A DNA stretch of 64,000 nt from Thermoplasmata archaeon (GCA_021797555.1 JAJZZM010000006.1:1-64000), one strand, 5' to 3'; counted from the first letter of the stretch, positions 8,179 to 18,726 are shown. Numbers and translations are program-made. Notes: generated by a model from the letters alone, not told the origin.

Positions 8179-8286
8179 AATCAGTAACATTCTCTCCTTT
8201 TAATGCAGGAGGTTTCTGTCATAACAGTTAAATCCAAATTTTTCTTATAGCAATAAAATTTTTATAATAGTTCAATATGATTTTAT

Positions 8287-9111
8287 ATGAAAATTTCTTT
8301 AATAAGTATTAAAAATAAAAAGCACCTTGCACTGTATAACAATGGAAAACTGGCATTACTGGATAATTACGGAATTAATAAAAAATCATTAAAGGATTTA
8401 AATGAGAGTGATTTTTTAGCAATTAAAAATATAAATAATTTTTCTGAATATGAGTTTAAATATGAATCATTAATAGATAAAAGCTCAAATCTATTTCTTG
8501 TTGGATTAAACTATAGCAGCCATATAAATGAAACAAAAGAAAAAATTCCGGAAAATCCTATTATATTTTCAAAAACAAACAATGCTTACTGTGGAAATAA
8601 CAGCACAGTAAAAATAGATGAAAATATGGATATTGATTATGAGGGAGAATTATGTGTTATGGTCAATAAAAAAGCGAAAAATATAAATGAGGAAAATGCC
8701 CTAGATTATGTTTATGGTTATTTTATAGGAAACGACATATCATCAAGGCTTATGCAGTTTAAAACATCTCAGTGGTTCATAGGAAAAAGCTTTGATAAGT
8801 TTTATCCAGCAGGGCCATATATGTCAGTAAATGAAATAGATAATCCACAGGAACTGAAGCTGAAAACGTATTTAAATAATGAGTTAAGGCAGAATTCATC
8901 AACTGAAAACATGATTTACAGTGTAAAAAAGCTTATAAGCTATATATCAAAATACATAACTCTTGAAAGAGGAGACTGCATTTCTACAGGCACACCCTCG
9001 GGCGTTATACTTGGAATGCCTGAAGATAAAAGGAGATATATTAAAAATGGTGATAATGTAAGAATAGAAATAAGTGGATTGGGTTCATTGAATAATAATT
9101 TTATATCATAG
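8287..9111 (+). CDS. fumarylacetoacetate hydrolase (FAH) family protein
   Basis: A 274-residue enzyme with the FAH fold: LFLVGLNYSSHINE (about 77-90, substrate-side YxxH), DYEGELCVMV (about 118-127, metal-binding E-x-E variant), GYFIGNDISSR with the metal Asp, and the C-terminal ISTGTPSGV, all standard for acylpyruvase/2-hydroxyhepta-2,4-diene-dioate isomerase-like enzymes. It probably cleaves or decarboxylates a 2-oxo acid with Mg2+. The physiological substrate is not evident; neighbours give no pathway. It stands alone with a TATA-like ATAATAG-rich tract before ATG 8287. Confidence 0.85.
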   Translation: MKISLISIKNKKHLALYNNGKLALLDNYGINKKSLKDLNESDFLAIKNINNFSEYEFKYESLIDKSSNLFLVGLNYSSHINETKEKIPENPIIFSKTNNAYCGNNSTVKIDENMDIDYEGELCVMVNKKAKNINEENALDYVYGYFIGNDISSRLMQFKTSQWFIGKSFDKFYPAGPYMSVNEIDNPQELKLKTYLNNELRQNSSTENMIYSVKKLISYISKYITLERGDCISTGTPSGVILGMPEDKRRYIKNGDNVRIEISGLGSLNNNFIS

Positions 9112-9274
9112 AAATAATATGTAGTTAAATTTACCATTTTTTAATAATTATTACACAGTTATATGTTTGTTATAAATTTTTAACAATATAATAATTTTAT
9201 AATCAAATAATAATCTAAAAATCATCTTAATTTAAAATCGGAAAGCTTATTTATTAGGATTGGATTATCATAAT

Positions 9275-11248
9275 GTGGACACAAATAGTAATGATGATAT
9301 GGAAGAATGGGTATCTAAATTAGGTATACAATCTACGAAAGATATCGAAGTTCCTAAGCTTTTATTTAATCAGGTCATAGGACAGGAACATGCGGGTGAA
9401 GTAATAAAAAAGGCTGCAGTGCAGAAAAGGCATGTTCTTTTAATTGGTGAACCCGGTACCGGAAAATCTATGATAGCCCAATCAATGGTAGATTTTCTAC
9501 CAAAAGAGGATCTGGAAGATATATTATGTTTTCCAAATCCAGAAGACTCAAATAAACCCAAAGTTAAAACATTTCCTGCAGGTAAAGGCAAGGAAATTTT
9601 AAGGCAATACCAGATAAAGGCTGAAAGGGAGAAAAAAGATAGATCTAAAAGTTTACTATTTATAGTTTTTTCAATAATATTGCTGGGTATAGTGCTGGCA
9701 ATTGTGCTTTATTCAAGTGGTCAAACCGGATTTGCAATAGAGATACTATTCTTTGCAATACTTGGGGCTGCATTCTTATATATAATAATGTCCATGAACC
9801 CGGCAGCAAGAATGGAAAGGGTTATGGTACCAAAGTTGCTGATATCGCACAATCCAAATGATAAACCACCGTTTGTTGATTCAACGGGTGCACACTCAGG
9901 AGCATTATTGGGTGATGTGAGGCATGATCCTTTCCAGTCTGGTGGACTAGAAACACCAGCACATGAAAGAGTTGAAGCCGGTAATATGCAAAAAGCAGAT
10001 AAAGGAATATTATTCATAGATGAAATAAATACGTTAAGACCAGAAGACCAGCAGGCTTTATTAACGGCAATGCAGGAAAAGAAATTTTCAATATCTGGAC
10101 AGAGTGAAAGAAGCGCAGGTGCTATGGTCCAAACTGAACCAGTGCCATGTGATTTCGTCCTTGTAGCTGCAGGAAATATAGATGCAATAAAAAATATGCA
10201 TCCTGCTCTAAGATCAAGAATAAGAGGTTATGGTTACGAGGTTTATATGAATGATACAATGGAAGATACTGAGGATAACCGTAAAAAAATTGTTCAGTTC
10301 ATAGCTCAGGAAATAGCTAAGGATAAAAAAATACCACCCTTTGATACAGGTGCAATAACCGAAGTTTTAAAGGAGGCACAGAAGCGTGGTGGCAGAAAAG
10401 GAAGGTTAACATTAAGATTAAGAGAGCTAGGTGGCTTAGTAAGGGTTGCAGGGGATATAGCAGTAAGCAAGAAAGCAACAATAGTAACTTCAAAAGATGT
10501 AAATGAAGCCAGAAATCTAAGCAAGCCTGTGGAACAACAGATAGCTGATCGTGCAATAGAAGTCAAAAAACTATATAAAATGTTTGTAGGTAAAGGTGAA
10601 GCAATAGGCAAGGTTAATGGCCTGGCAGTTATGGGATCTACAGACATGTCTGATTTCACTGGCGTTGTTATGCCAATAGTTGCAGAGGTCACTCCTGCAC
10701 AGCACCCAAATAACGGTATGGTATATGCAACAGGCAAGTTAGGAGAAATAGCAAAAGAAGCTGTACAGAATGTATCTGCAGTTATCAAAAAAATAAGTGG
10801 CAAGAACATAGCTGATTTAGATATACATGTGCAGTTTATTGGTACATATGAAGGTGTGGAAGGAGATTCAGCAAGTGTATCAATAGCAACAGCCATTATA
10901 TCTGCAGTAGAAAATATACCTATAGACCAGACAGTTGCCATGACCGGTTCACTAAGTGTGCGTGGTGATGTATTGCCCGTGGGTGGTGTAACAGCGAAGG
11001 TTGAGGCTGCAATAGATACAGGTCTTTCAAAGGTTATAGTTCCCGCATCAAACTTTAACGATATAATACTGGATGAAGAACACAAAGATAAAATACAGAT
11101 AGTAGCAGCAAGTACAATAGAAGACGTTCTTGACAATGCTCTGATGAAGAGCCCTGAAAAGGAACAGTATATACAGAAAATTAAAAATATATTAAGGCCT
11201 ACAAAAGAGCTAAGCCAGGCGAGAAGAACAGGTACAAATGCAGCATAA
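9275..11248 (+). CDS. lonB: membrane-anchored archaeal Lon protease (LonB)
   Basis: ATP-dependent protease tethered to the membrane and facing the cytoplasm. Counting from TTG 9260: Walker A GEPGTGKS (63-70), two membrane spans at about 131-151 and 157-178 inserted in the AAA module, Walker B LFIDEI (251-256), arginine-finger region [11 protein letters not shown], and a protease domain with Ser537 (EGDSASVS) and Lys580 (GGVTAKVEA) as the catalytic dyad. A TATA-like TTATTTAT at 9248-9255 lies too close to TTG 9260 for that codon to be transcribed, so I prefer GTG 9275 (657 residues); ATG 9299 is another option. It overlaps the next gene by 11 bases. Confidence 0.95.
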   Translation: MDTNSNDDMEEWVSKLGIQSTKDIEVPKLLFNQVIGQEHAGEVIKKAAVQKRHVLLIGEPGTGKSMIAQSMVDFLPKEDLEDILCFPNPEDSNKPKVKTFPAGKGKEILRQYQIKAEREKKDRSKSLLFIVFSIILLGIVLAIVLYSSGQTGFAIEILFFAILGAAFLYIIMSMNPAARMERVMVPKLLISHNPNDKPPFVDSTGAHSGALLGDVRHDPFQSGGLETPAHERVEAGNMQKADKGILFIDEINTLRPEDQQALLTAMQEKKFSISGQSERSAGAMVQTEPVPCDFVLVAAGNIDAIKNMHPALRSRIRGYGYEVYMNDTMEDTEDNRKKIVQFIAQEIAKDKKIPPFDTGAITEVLKEAQKRGGRKGRLTLRLRELGGLVRVAGDIAVSKKATIVTSKDVNEARNLSKPVEQQIADRAIEVKKLYKMFVGKGEAIGKVNGLAVMGSTDMSDFTGVVMPIVAEVTPAQHPNNGMVYATGKLGEIAKEAVQNVSAVIKKISGKNIADLDIHVQFIGTYEGVEGDSASVSIATAIISAVENIPIDQTVAMTGSLSVRGDVLPVGGVTAKVEAAIDTGLSKVIVPASNFNDIILDEEHKDKIQIVAASTIEDVLDNALMKSPEKEQYIQKIKNILRPTKELSQARRTGTNAA

Positions 11249-11660
11249 AATTAAATATTTTTTTTTGAATAAATTTAGTATAGATGATATCCTCGATTTT
11301 ATTAAAACAAGAAACTATTTTTTTCAGTTAATAGATTCTAAAACCATTGTATCAGAAGTTCAGGTAATAAATGCCATAAATAAAACATTAAGGTATATAA
11401 ATAATAATAATAGATTTAAATATCCCGGAAATTTATTATTGCTATACTTATCATATTCTGATCAGATAAGTACAGCTATAGAAAAGGTAGGGATTAAAAA
11501 TTCCACAGTTAATGGCATTGTTATTTATGAAAACAAGAATGATTTTATGGAATTTTCAGAATTAAATGGTGTAAATATTATAGATCGCAATATACCATAT
11601 GATTCAAGTGATGATTTTAATGTTTTTTCAAAAATGAGTTATATAGATTTTTTATTGTAA
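11238..11660 (+). CDS. cgi121: KEOPS complex subunit Cgi121 (probable)
   Basis: KEOPS makes the N6-threonylcarbamoyl modification at A37 of ANN-decoding tRNAs, and Cgi121 binds the tRNA 3' tail. In this 140-residue protein the central block fits the family: a helix with [14 protein letters not shown], strand [10 protein letters not shown], then the helix [17 protein letters not shown], corresponding to the conserved R/D-Q-I-x-x-A-I-x-x-x-G signature. It is shorter and more divergent than most homologues. Its start lies inside the end of lonB (11-base overlap, different frame), and its 3' end overlaps the convergent PfkB gene by 22 bases. Confidence 0.65.
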   Translation: MQHKIKYFFLNKFSIDDILDFIKTRNYFFQLIDSKTIVSEVQVINAINKTLRYINNNNRFKYPGNLLLLYLSYSDQISTAIEKVGIKNSTVNGIVIYENKNDFMEFSELNGVNIIDRNIPYDSSDDFNVFSKMSYIDFLL

Positions 11661-12553
11661 ATTTTATTTTTAAACCTATTAAATTCATGCAAAATTTCAT
11701 CATAATTCATATTAAATTCTATTATCTTACTTCTTATTGCATATGATGCTGTTATATTGCCTATTATTACCGAATCTTCTATGCTGTAATTATTAAATAT
11801 GCTGGAATAAAAACCTGCTATAAATGAATCACCTGCTCCTATTGTATCATATATATTACTAGCTTTAAGCGATGGAAAATGCTCGTCATTATTTTTTGAA
11901 TATAATACTGTACCATTTTTTCCCTGTGTTACTATTATATATTTCACATTATCAAGTATTTCATCTTTTGTTTTACCTGTAAGTTTAAGCAGATAATTGA
12001 ATTCTTTATTATTCATTATAATTATATATGATTTATTTACCATTTCAATTGCCTTTTCCTTATCATAAACATACCATATCTCCTGGCCTGGATCAAATAT
12101 AACTTTTGATTTGCTGTTTTTATCCACAATTTTTATATATTCATCCGCCGGGCCTGTACCTATATGTAGATACTCATAGTTATCGTATTCAAAATGGTCC
12201 GTGGGATTCCATTTATAAATAGGACCCTGGTACATATAGGCTATCTGTTCATTACCATCTGATGGCAAATAACATATAGGGCCGAAATCTTCATTATATA
12301 TTTTTATATGATTAACATTAATTTTCCTATCCTTTAAAATTTTTATAAATTCTGAATGCGTATTTTTTGATACTGCAGAATAAAGGTCAAATTTTAAGCC
12401 CAGTGAATTTGCAACAAAAGCAAAATTGCCTGCTGTGCCTGCAAAATTTTCTGATACTGATTTTACGGATACAGATTCTCCATATCCCGGTAACTTTGGA
12501 ACAGACATCTGGACATCTATATTTAAATGGCCAAAAAATGCGAGGAATTTCAT
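11639..12553 (-). CDS. PfkB-family carbohydrate/nucleoside kinase
   Basis: ATP-dependent sugar or nucleoside kinase with the ribokinase fold. The N-terminal glycine motif FAGTAGNFAFVANSLGL, the FDPGQE strand, NNKEF, the IIVTQGKNGTVLY strand and the anion-hole/catalytic motif GAGDSFIAGF (about residue 240) are all present. The DTIGAGDSF Asp is the expected base. Starting at ATG 12553 (MKFLAFFGH) gives about 304 residues and suits leaderless transcription, because the AAATATA-like promoter element would overlap the longer start at 12571. The substrate is unknown. The 3' end overlaps cgi121 convergently. Confidence 0.85.
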   Translation of the reverse strand: MKFLAFFGHLNIDVQMSVPKLPGYGESVSVKSVSENFAGTAGNFAFVANSLGLKFDLYSAVSKNTHSEFIKILKDRKINVNHIKIYNEDFGPICYLPSDGNEQIAYMYQGPIYKWNPTDHFEYDNYEYLHIGTGPADEYIKIVDKNSKSKVIFDPGQEIWYVYDKEKAIEMVNKSYIIIMNNKEFNYLLKLTGKTKDEILDNVKYIIVTQGKNGTVLYSKNNDEHFPSLKASNIYDTIGAGDSFIAGFYSSIFNNYSIEDSVIIGNITASYAIRSKIIEFNMNYDEILHEFNRFKNKIYNKKSI

Positions 12554-12666
12554 TAATAAAATGTATGGCATCTTTATATTTAATTTTATTTAGATTTAGA
12601 ATGTAAATTTAGAATGTTTGTTTCGAATACAAAATCTTTATTAAAGTATATTATATATATTTAATA

Positions 12667-15435
12667 ATGAATTATAAAACGTTAGCTGCGTTAGGCATAA
12701 GCATAATAGTAATAATACTTGTATTTCCTGCAGCCAATATTATATATCCACATAATGTTTCACAGAAACCAATAGATTTACATCAAAAAAATTTAGATGA
12801 GAAATTATTTAAAAACCAGAGTGAAGAAAAATTTAATTACAGTAAAACATATTTTAATCCAACAGGAAATAAAACAACAACTATAGAAGGTTATGTTATC
12901 AGTTCTTCTAATAATACTGCCATTTCTAATAAGAGTTTATATGCTATAATGGGAAATTATTATACTATTGCAGATACAAATAGTACTGGATTTTATAAAA
13001 TAGAAGCACTGCTATTGGGCAATGGTACCATATATCTTAAAGTCCCTGATTACAATGGGATTTATAAAAAAATATCATTAAATGGAAATAATATTTGTTA
13101 TAATTTATCGTTAAATCCTGAAAAAAAGTATAAATTCTCAGGATATACATTATTAAATGGGAATAGGTCTCCTGGCATTAACCTTATATTTTCAGGAATT
13201 TTTAACAATGCAAACGCAACCTCAAATTCCAATGGTTATTTTTCCATAGGCTTATACAATCAGACATATAATATATCTGCAGATAATTATAATTTAAATC
13301 ATAATACCGAACCCGTGGCAATAACAATTAATGGCAAAGATCTAAATCAAAACATTACCGTTTACCGCTCCATGAAGCCAGTTTATAAGATTTCAGGTTA
13401 TGTGTATAATAATAATGGATCACCATTAAAAAATGCAATTGTATCGAATATATATGGAACTGTGCATACCAATAACTCCGGTTACTATAGTATAAATGCT
13501 TCATATGGTGGTAATACCATTTATTTCTATAAAACCGGTTATAATGGTATAGCAAAAACAGTAAACATAATAAATAACATAACCTTAAATGTAACACTAC
13601 CCAATGCAACCCCATTTGCCGGTTCAAATAAGGGCTATGGTGGAGCTGGATCAGGTTATGGAAATGGTACATCACAGAAGCATATAAATAGCTCAGATGT
13701 AAATTATTCGAATAAAACATCTTTAATAATAACTGGAAATATAAATACAACCAATAATACATCTGTTTCTTATCAATACATATATTTTATAATAAACGTA
13801 AACAATACATATTTTTATGATAATACAACAACAAATTATAGTGGTGCATATACAATATCATTAAACTATAATGGTGATTACCACATAGCAGTATATTCAC
13901 TATTTTACCATATAAAATTAATAAATGTTTCAGCATTCAATAAAATAAATTATAAAAATATTACATTAATACCAAAACATACATATAATGTAAATGGAAC
14001 TGTAAAAAATGGTTATAACCGGCTTGGCATAAATGGAACAGTAATAATTGAAAATTCAAAGCCGGTAATATTAATAAAATATAACTACAATAGCATATAT
14101 AATATAAGTTTGCCAGAAGGTTATTATAGGATAATATATAAATCACCAGGGTTTAATAACCTAACGTATAATATGAATTTAACAAATAATATCACAATTA
14201 ATGAAAATCTTATACCTGTAAATTCCATTGGCAAGAATATAAATATATACTCAAATAAAGATAATATAAGCACAGCAAACATAACTAAAGATATACCATA
14301 TATAAACAGTACTAATATAAACAATAATTTAACATTTAATATGTTAAATGGAACAAAAAATATATCTATAACACTGGACTTCGGCAAAAATGTTCTAGAC
14401 CAGAAATTCATGCTTTTAATAAAGGAAAACGGTGTGATATATAACTATACCGGCATTACAAATAATTCGGGATATTCTAAAATAGACCTTTATTACACAG
14501 GCATCTACTCTATTTCCGGGTATTTCCTTAATTACACAGTGGTGCAGAAGAATTATTTACTGAATAACAGCATGTCAATATCCACTACATTAGATAAAAA
14601 CATAGAACATAATTATAATATAACCATCAGGTCTGATTACCCTGTAAGCGGAAGTTATTCTGTTCCATATAAAAATATTAAAGGTTATGGAGGCATATTC
14701 AGTGTATATTATAACAGTGTAACATCAAACAATTATGGTACATATTTTAATTATTTATTGCCTGGTGGTGTTTACAACATAAGTTATAATAATATCCATT
14801 ATGTTAATTCAAGCTTTAATATAAAAGTATCAGGCAATAATAATAAATATACAGACAATGTATATGCATATATAATAAAAATAGGAGTAACAACAAACAC
14901 ATCATATAAATATATATTAACATATAACGATGGAAATTATACGGATACTACAAACAATACATATTTAACATCCTATGGAATAAATAATCTAAAAATTTAT
15001 AAGAATGGCAACGAACTGTACGATTATAATATAACACTCACTAAAACTTATCCGGCATATTATATCAATGTTACATTAAATAACAATTTAAACAATACAG
15101 TATATAATGTTTCTCATATACATAATAGCAATTACAATTATACATACAGTTTAAATATAAACAATACTGTACATATTTACAGTATAAAAATACCCTACAA
15201 TGTTGCACATTATCTACAAAGCTACAATTTTACTATATATGATAATGGCAAGGCTGTTTATAATGGAATTAATTCAGGACAATATATAAACCTAACTAAC
15301 TATATCACAGTCAAAGGCAACATAACAGTAAATATTTATGGTCATCTGGCTGGCATAATTAATGACAGTTCTGGTTATTCTGTAATTTATAATTATAATG
15401 TTAATGTAAAAGATAGTGTATTAAAGGAGAGGTAA
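12667..15435 (+). CDS. large Asn-rich secreted or surface protein with tandem beta-sandwich repeats
   Basis: A 922-residue protein. Residues 5-28 are a single hydrophobic segment (signal peptide or N-terminal anchor). The remainder is extraordinarily rich in Asn, Tyr, Ile, Ser and Thr, with dozens of N-x-S/T sequons. At least five repeats of 75-90 residues follow a pattern beginning G-Y/N-V/I-x(8-12)-N and ending N-x-x-G-x-Y-x-I (for example near 75, 155, 240, 355 and 440), like carboxypeptidase-regulatory/CnaB-type beta sandwiches. No C-terminal anchor is seen. It starts an operon whose next gene lies one base downstream. It is probably heavily glycosylated and exposed at pH near 1; no enzymatic motif seen. 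Confidence 0.75.
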   Translation: MNYKTLAALGISIIVIILVFPAANIIYPHNVSQKPIDLHQKNLDEKLFKNQSEEKFNYSKTYFNPTGNKTTTIEGYVISSSNNTAISNKSLYAIMGNYYTIADTNSTGFYKIEALLLGNGTIYLKVPDYNGIYKKISLNGNNICYNLSLNPEKKYKFSGYTLLNGNRSPGINLIFSGIFNNANATSNSNGYFSIGLYNQTYNISADNYNLNHNTEPVAITINGKDLNQNITVYRSMKPVYKISGYVYNNNGSPLKNAIVSNIYGTVHTNNSGYYSINASYGGNTIYFYKTGYNGIAKTVNIINNITLNVTLPNATPFAGSNKGYGGAGSGYGNGTSQKHINSSDVNYSNKTSLIITGNINTTNNTSVSYQYIYFIINVNNTYFYDNTTTNYSGAYTISLNYNGDYHIAVYSLFYHIKLINVSAFNKINYKNITLIPKHTYNVNGTVKNGYNRLGINGTVIIENSKPVILIKYNYNSIYNISLPEGYYRIIYKSPGFNNLTYNMNLTNNITINENLIPVNSIGKNINIYSNKDNISTANITKDIPYINSTNINNNLTFNMLNGTKNISITLDFGKNVLDQKFMLLIKENGVIYNYTGITNNSGYSKIDLYYTGIYSISGYFLNYTVVQKNYLLNNSMSISTTLDKNIEHNYNITIRSDYPVSGSYSVPYKNIKGYGGIFSVYYNSVTSNNYGTYFNYLLPGGVYNISYNNIHYVNSSFNIKVSGNNNKYTDNVYAYIIKIGVTTNTSYKYILTYNDGNYTDTTNNTYLTSYGINNLKIYKNGNELYDYNITLTKTYPAYYINVTLNNNLNNTVYNVSHIHNSNYNYTYSLNINNTVHIYSIKIPYNVAHYLQSYNFTIYDNGKAVYNGINSGQYINLTNYITVKGNITVNIYGHLAGIINDSSGYSVIYNYNVNVKDSVLKER

Positions 15436-15436
15436 A

Positions 15437-16039
15437 ATGTTATTTAAAAAAAATAATACTAAAAATATTAAATTGGATGAAGAAAAAACCGTATTGAAAA
15501 TAAAAACTGTAGATGACATACCGGTAATTAAAGAGATGCGTAAATATATAGGCAATGATGATATAAAAGAGGCAATAATATATGGTTATACGAGTGCAAA
15601 AAATGATTATGTTAGATTTTTTAATGCAAATAATTATGGATCAAACCGGCTGTTTATAATAAACGAACTTAAAAAAGTAAACGTTGACATTAAAATTGAT
15701 GATGCATATACGGATAATATTACAATAAAAAATGCAATAGAAAAGCAAAACATAAAAATTCAGGAAAATAGAGATAATAAAATTATGGAAGATAATAATG
15801 AAGAGGACAATGCTCTTGTTGAAAATGATAAAAATGATGATAGAAAATATTACGCAATTAAAAAAATAGCATTGTTTTATTTTAATTATTATGAAATTGC
15901 AAGATTTGGCTATATGGTTTATGATAAACTGGATGCAGACGAAATTCTCGAGAAAGTCAAAGATATATACAATTACATGGATATAATGAAGTTATTTTAT
16001 AATGATAATCATGATGGTAATGATGATAACTCTGACTAA
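15437..16039 (+). CDS. unknown acidic/basic protein of the MoxR-DUF58 operon
   Basis: A 200-residue soluble protein with no recognised domain. Residues 1-90 are mixed alpha/beta, residues about 95-138 form a highly charged Asn/Asp/Glu/Lys linker, and 139-190 form a helical pair (KKIALFYFNYYEIARFGYMV, then LDADEILEKVKDIYNYMDIM). The position resembles the DUF4129-type partner often found in MoxR-DUF58 operons, but the sequence gives no firm support. A strong ribosome site (GGAGAGGT) precedes ATG 15437, one base after the surface-protein stop; it overlaps the next gene. Confidence 0.55.
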   Translation: MLFKKNNTKNIKLDEEKTVLKIKTVDDIPVIKEMRKYIGNDDIKEAIIYGYTSAKNDYVRFFNANNYGSNRLFIINELKKVNVDIKIDDAYTDNITIKNAIEKQNIKIQENRDNKIMEDNNEEDNALVENDKNDDRKYYAIKKIALFYFNYYEIARFGYMVYDKLDADEILEKVKDIYNYMDIMKLFYNDNHDGNDDNSD

Positions 16040-16499
16040 CATTGCTTCATTATTTACAAACTACAGGATAGGAATAAAATTTTTTTATCCTATCCTTATA
16101 TTGTTTATATTAACGTTTATTATTTCAGTACATTCGAGGAAATTTAAAAATAAAAATAATGAAAATATAATAAAACAAGTAAAATTAGAAATACCCGATA
16201 GTGAATTTATAGGTGATTATACTATGCTAAAAAACGGTAGTTATGAAAAATATATAAAAACAATGAATGATGATGTATACGCTATTAAGTATATATTCAA
16301 AAATTTCAAAATACTTATAAAAAAGTATAGGAAATATGACATCAAAGCCAGAACAGGCATTAAGTACTTTAGAAAACATGCTGCAGAACTAAGGGATAAT
16401 TATCTAAAGGAGATAATAGATAATTATGAGGAATTAAAAAATATAAAAATGAAGGTTATAAATGATGAGGTGTATAAAGAATGGAAACAGAAACAATAG
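16002..16499 (+). CDS. small membrane-anchored protein of the MoxR-DUF58 operon
   Basis: A 165-residue protein with an N-terminal Met/Ile-rich hydrophobic stretch and one clear membrane span at about residues 24-43 (IKFFYPILILFILTFIISV), followed by a long charged helical cytoplasmic domain. Several in-frame ATGs (16002, 16011, 16014, 16020, 16023) compete; the later ones shorten the overlap with the preceding gene to about 17-20 bases. I do not recognise the family. It overlaps the MoxR gene by 19 bases, so production of the two is probably linked, with this protein perhaps as a membrane docking point for the ATPase. Confidence 0.5.
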   Translation: MIIMMVMMITLTNIASLFTNYRIGIKFFYPILILFILTFIISVHSRKFKNKNNENIIKQVKLEIPDSEFIGDYTMLKNGSYEKYIKTMNDDVYAIKYIFKNFKILIKKYRKYDIKARTGIKYFRKHAAELRDNYLKEIIDNYEELKNIKMKVINDEVYKEWKQKQ

Positions 16500-17437
16500 C
16501 ACTAAGAAATACTGTAGGAAATATAGAAAATTCAATAGGTAAAAAAGTTATAGGATCAAAGAGAATAGCAAGATTTATGATTATATCACTGCTAACAAGC
16601 AATCACATACTGCTTGAAGGTGTACCTGGGTTAGCAAAAACAATGCTTGCCTCAGAATTTTCAAAGCATTTAGGCATAGATTTTAACAGGATACAGTTTA
16701 CACCTGATATGCTACCTTCAGATATTACCGGAAATATGGTATATAATATGGAAACAAAAAAGATGGAATTCAGGCAGGGGCCCGTATTCTCAAATGTAAT
16801 ATTGGCCGATGAAATAAACAGGACACCTCCAAAGGTTCAATCGGCATTGCTTGAGGCAATGGAGGAAAAGCAGGTTTCAGTATATGGAATAACAACAAAG
16901 TTGCCAAACCCATTTTTTGTTATTGCAACACAGAACCCAATTGAGCAGGAGGGGACATTTCCATTAGCAGAAGCATTAATGGACAGGTTTCTTTTCAGAT
17001 ATTATTTAGGATATCCTACTTTAGATGATGAGTTAAAAATATTATCATCCGTTTATAAAAATGAAAAAATAGAATATGAAAAACTTAACGCAGAAAAAAT
17101 AATATATTTTAGGAATGCCGTAAAAAATGTATATGTATCTGATGATATAATAAAGTATATCGTCAATATAATAAGGGAAACCAGAGAATACGACATGGTA
17201 TATTTAGGTGCAAGCCCCAGGACTTCGGTAAAGTATCTGAATGCAGCAAGGGCAAATGCACTGATAAGTGGCAGAAACTATGTTATACCTGAGGACGTTA
17301 TTTTTATATCAAAGGAGTTATTAAATCATAGATTAATTTTAAAGCCTGAAGCTCTTTTAGACAATGAATCAGATTATCAAAGAATTATATATGATATTAT
17401 AGATAAAATAATTGCCACGGTAGAGGTACCGCAATGA
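16481..17437 (+). CDS. MoxR-family AAA+ ATPase
   Basis: A chaperone-like ATPase of 318 residues. Walker A is GVPGLAKT (about residues 47-54), Walker B is VILADEINRTPP (about 105-116), and sensor 1 is VIATQNPIEQEG (about 147-158), with the MoxR signature EAMEEKQVSVYG. A C-terminal lid begins near residue 230. MoxR proteins act with vWA-type partners to mature or insert complexes; the adjacent DUF58 gene (four-base overlap) is the standard partner. GAGGTG lies upstream of ATG 16481. In this operon the likely client is the Asn-rich secreted protein or its membrane partner. Confidence 0.92.
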   Translation: METETIALRNTVGNIENSIGKKVIGSKRIARFMIISLLTSNHILLEGVPGLAKTMLASEFSKHLGIDFNRIQFTPDMLPSDITGNMVYNMETKKMEFRQGPVFSNVILADEINRTPPKVQSALLEAMEEKQVSVYGITTKLPNPFFVIATQNPIEQEGTFPLAEALMDRFLFRYYLGYPTLDDELKILSSVYKNEKIEYEKLNAEKIIYFRNAVKNVYVSDDIIKYIVNIIRETREYDMVYLGASPRTSVKYLNAARANALISGRNYVIPEDVIFISKELLNHRLILKPEALLDNESDYQRIIYDIIDKIIATVEVPQ

Positions 17438-18726
17438 TAAAAAAATCAGGTTATCTGATTTTATCCGTAATTTCTTATGGCATACTAGAATCCATATTAC
17501 TTGGTTATAAATATTATATAATATTTATGATATTATTATTTTTTATCATCTCATTTGATGTTATTGTATTTAATATTGAGGGAAAAAAAGTATTAAAAAA
17601 AATAGATATTTACCGTGAAATAGATAATAATGAATTTAAGACAAATAAGAATTTTAGTATAAGGATATATTTTAAAAATAATAATAAATATGAAGTTTCA
17701 CTATCATTTTTTGATGAAGCTATAGATATATTAAATATATCGGGGGAATCTGAAGGGATAATAAAAATACCTGGAAATAAAACTATTACAAAAGAATACA
17801 CAGTTATTCCAAAATATATAGGAAAATATACCATGGGCAATATCAATATTTCAATATCTGACTTATTTAAAATATCATATATTGAGAAAACATATAGCGA
17901 TGACACAGAAATAAAAATATTTCCATCGTTAAATAAAATAACTGCAAACAGAAGTGAAATGTTAAGCAATTTTATATATACTTATGGTGTACATTACTCA
18001 AAGAAGGTTGGCCAGGGTTATAATTTATATGGCATAAGGCCCTATGTTGAAACAGATGACCCTAGATATATATCCTGGAATAGGTACAATGAATATGATA
18101 ATACATTATTTATAAAACAGATGGAGGAAGAACGTGAAATAACTGTAATATTTCTTATAGACTATAGTATATCAATGAATTATGGTTCATCGGATAAAAT
18201 ATATGATAAATTAATAACAAATGTTATAAATGCATCCTATTATATATTAAAAAATCATGACAATATAGGTTTTTATCTATATTCAAGTGATATTAATTAC
18301 TTTATAAAACCTGATAAAAATGGGGAAAGCATAAAATACCTTCAAAAAATAGTTTCAGGCATATTGCCATCCGGTTATTTCAATATAAATAATGCTATGG
18401 ATAATTTAAATAAAAAAATAAGGAAAAAATATTTAGTATTTATAATCACTGCGTCAAATATAATAATAAACAAACCAGTAAAAAGCTTTAATTTAACATT
18501 ATTTTTAATAAACATTGAATCATTTTATAAGTATAAGCCAGAGAATGATTTTGATGAGGTTATGATGAAAAGTTTAAGGATAAAAGAAATACAGAATATA
18601 AACAATAAAGTCAAATATTTAAGAAATTCTGGAATAAAATGCAACTATATTGATAGCAATAATATACTTTCTAAAATTATGCTTGAGTATAATTACAGCC
18701 GGAGTATAAATATAGGTGCATCATAA
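17434..18726 (+). CDS. DUF58 protein with vWA-like domain
   Basis: A 430-residue protein. Two membrane spans near the N-terminus (about 6-46), a beta-rich extracytoplasmic or membrane-proximal region (50-175), the DUF58 signature YVETDDPRYISWNRY (about 205-219), and a vWA-like region whose metal-ion-dependent adhesion motif reads FLIDYSISMNYGSS (DxSxS form, about 240-253). It starts four bases before the MoxR stop (ATGA) and its stop shares a base with the next ATG. It is the expected MoxR partner. Late residues are poorly conserved. Confidence 0.9.
   Translation: MIKKSGYLILSVISYGILESILLGYKYYIIFMILLFFIISFDVIVFNIEGKKVLKKIDIYREIDNNEFKTNKNFSIRIYFKNNNKYEVSLSFFDEAIDILNISGESEGIIKIPGNKTITKEYTVIPKYIGKYTMGNINISISDLFKISYIEKTYSDDTEIKIFPSLNKITANRSEMLSNFIYTYGVHYSKKVGQGYNLYGIRPYVETDDPRYISWNRYNEYDNTLFIKQMEEEREITVIFLIDYSISMNYGSSDKIYDKLITNVINASYYILKNHDNIGFYLYSSDINYFIKPDKNGESIKYLQKIVSGILPSGYFNINNAMDNLNKKIRKKYLVFIITASNIIINKPVKSFNLTLFLINIESFYKYKPENDFDEVMMKSLRIKEIQNINNKVKYLRNSGIKCNYIDSNNILSKIMLEYNYSRSINIGAS

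Noticed and set aside
10306-11136. Long minus-strand open frame of 276 codons antisense to lonB
   Set aside because: It lies wholly opposite a strongly conserved protease gene in a mirror frame; its Ser/Thr/Ile-rich sequence is the typical shadow of a GC-richer coding region and has no start signal.
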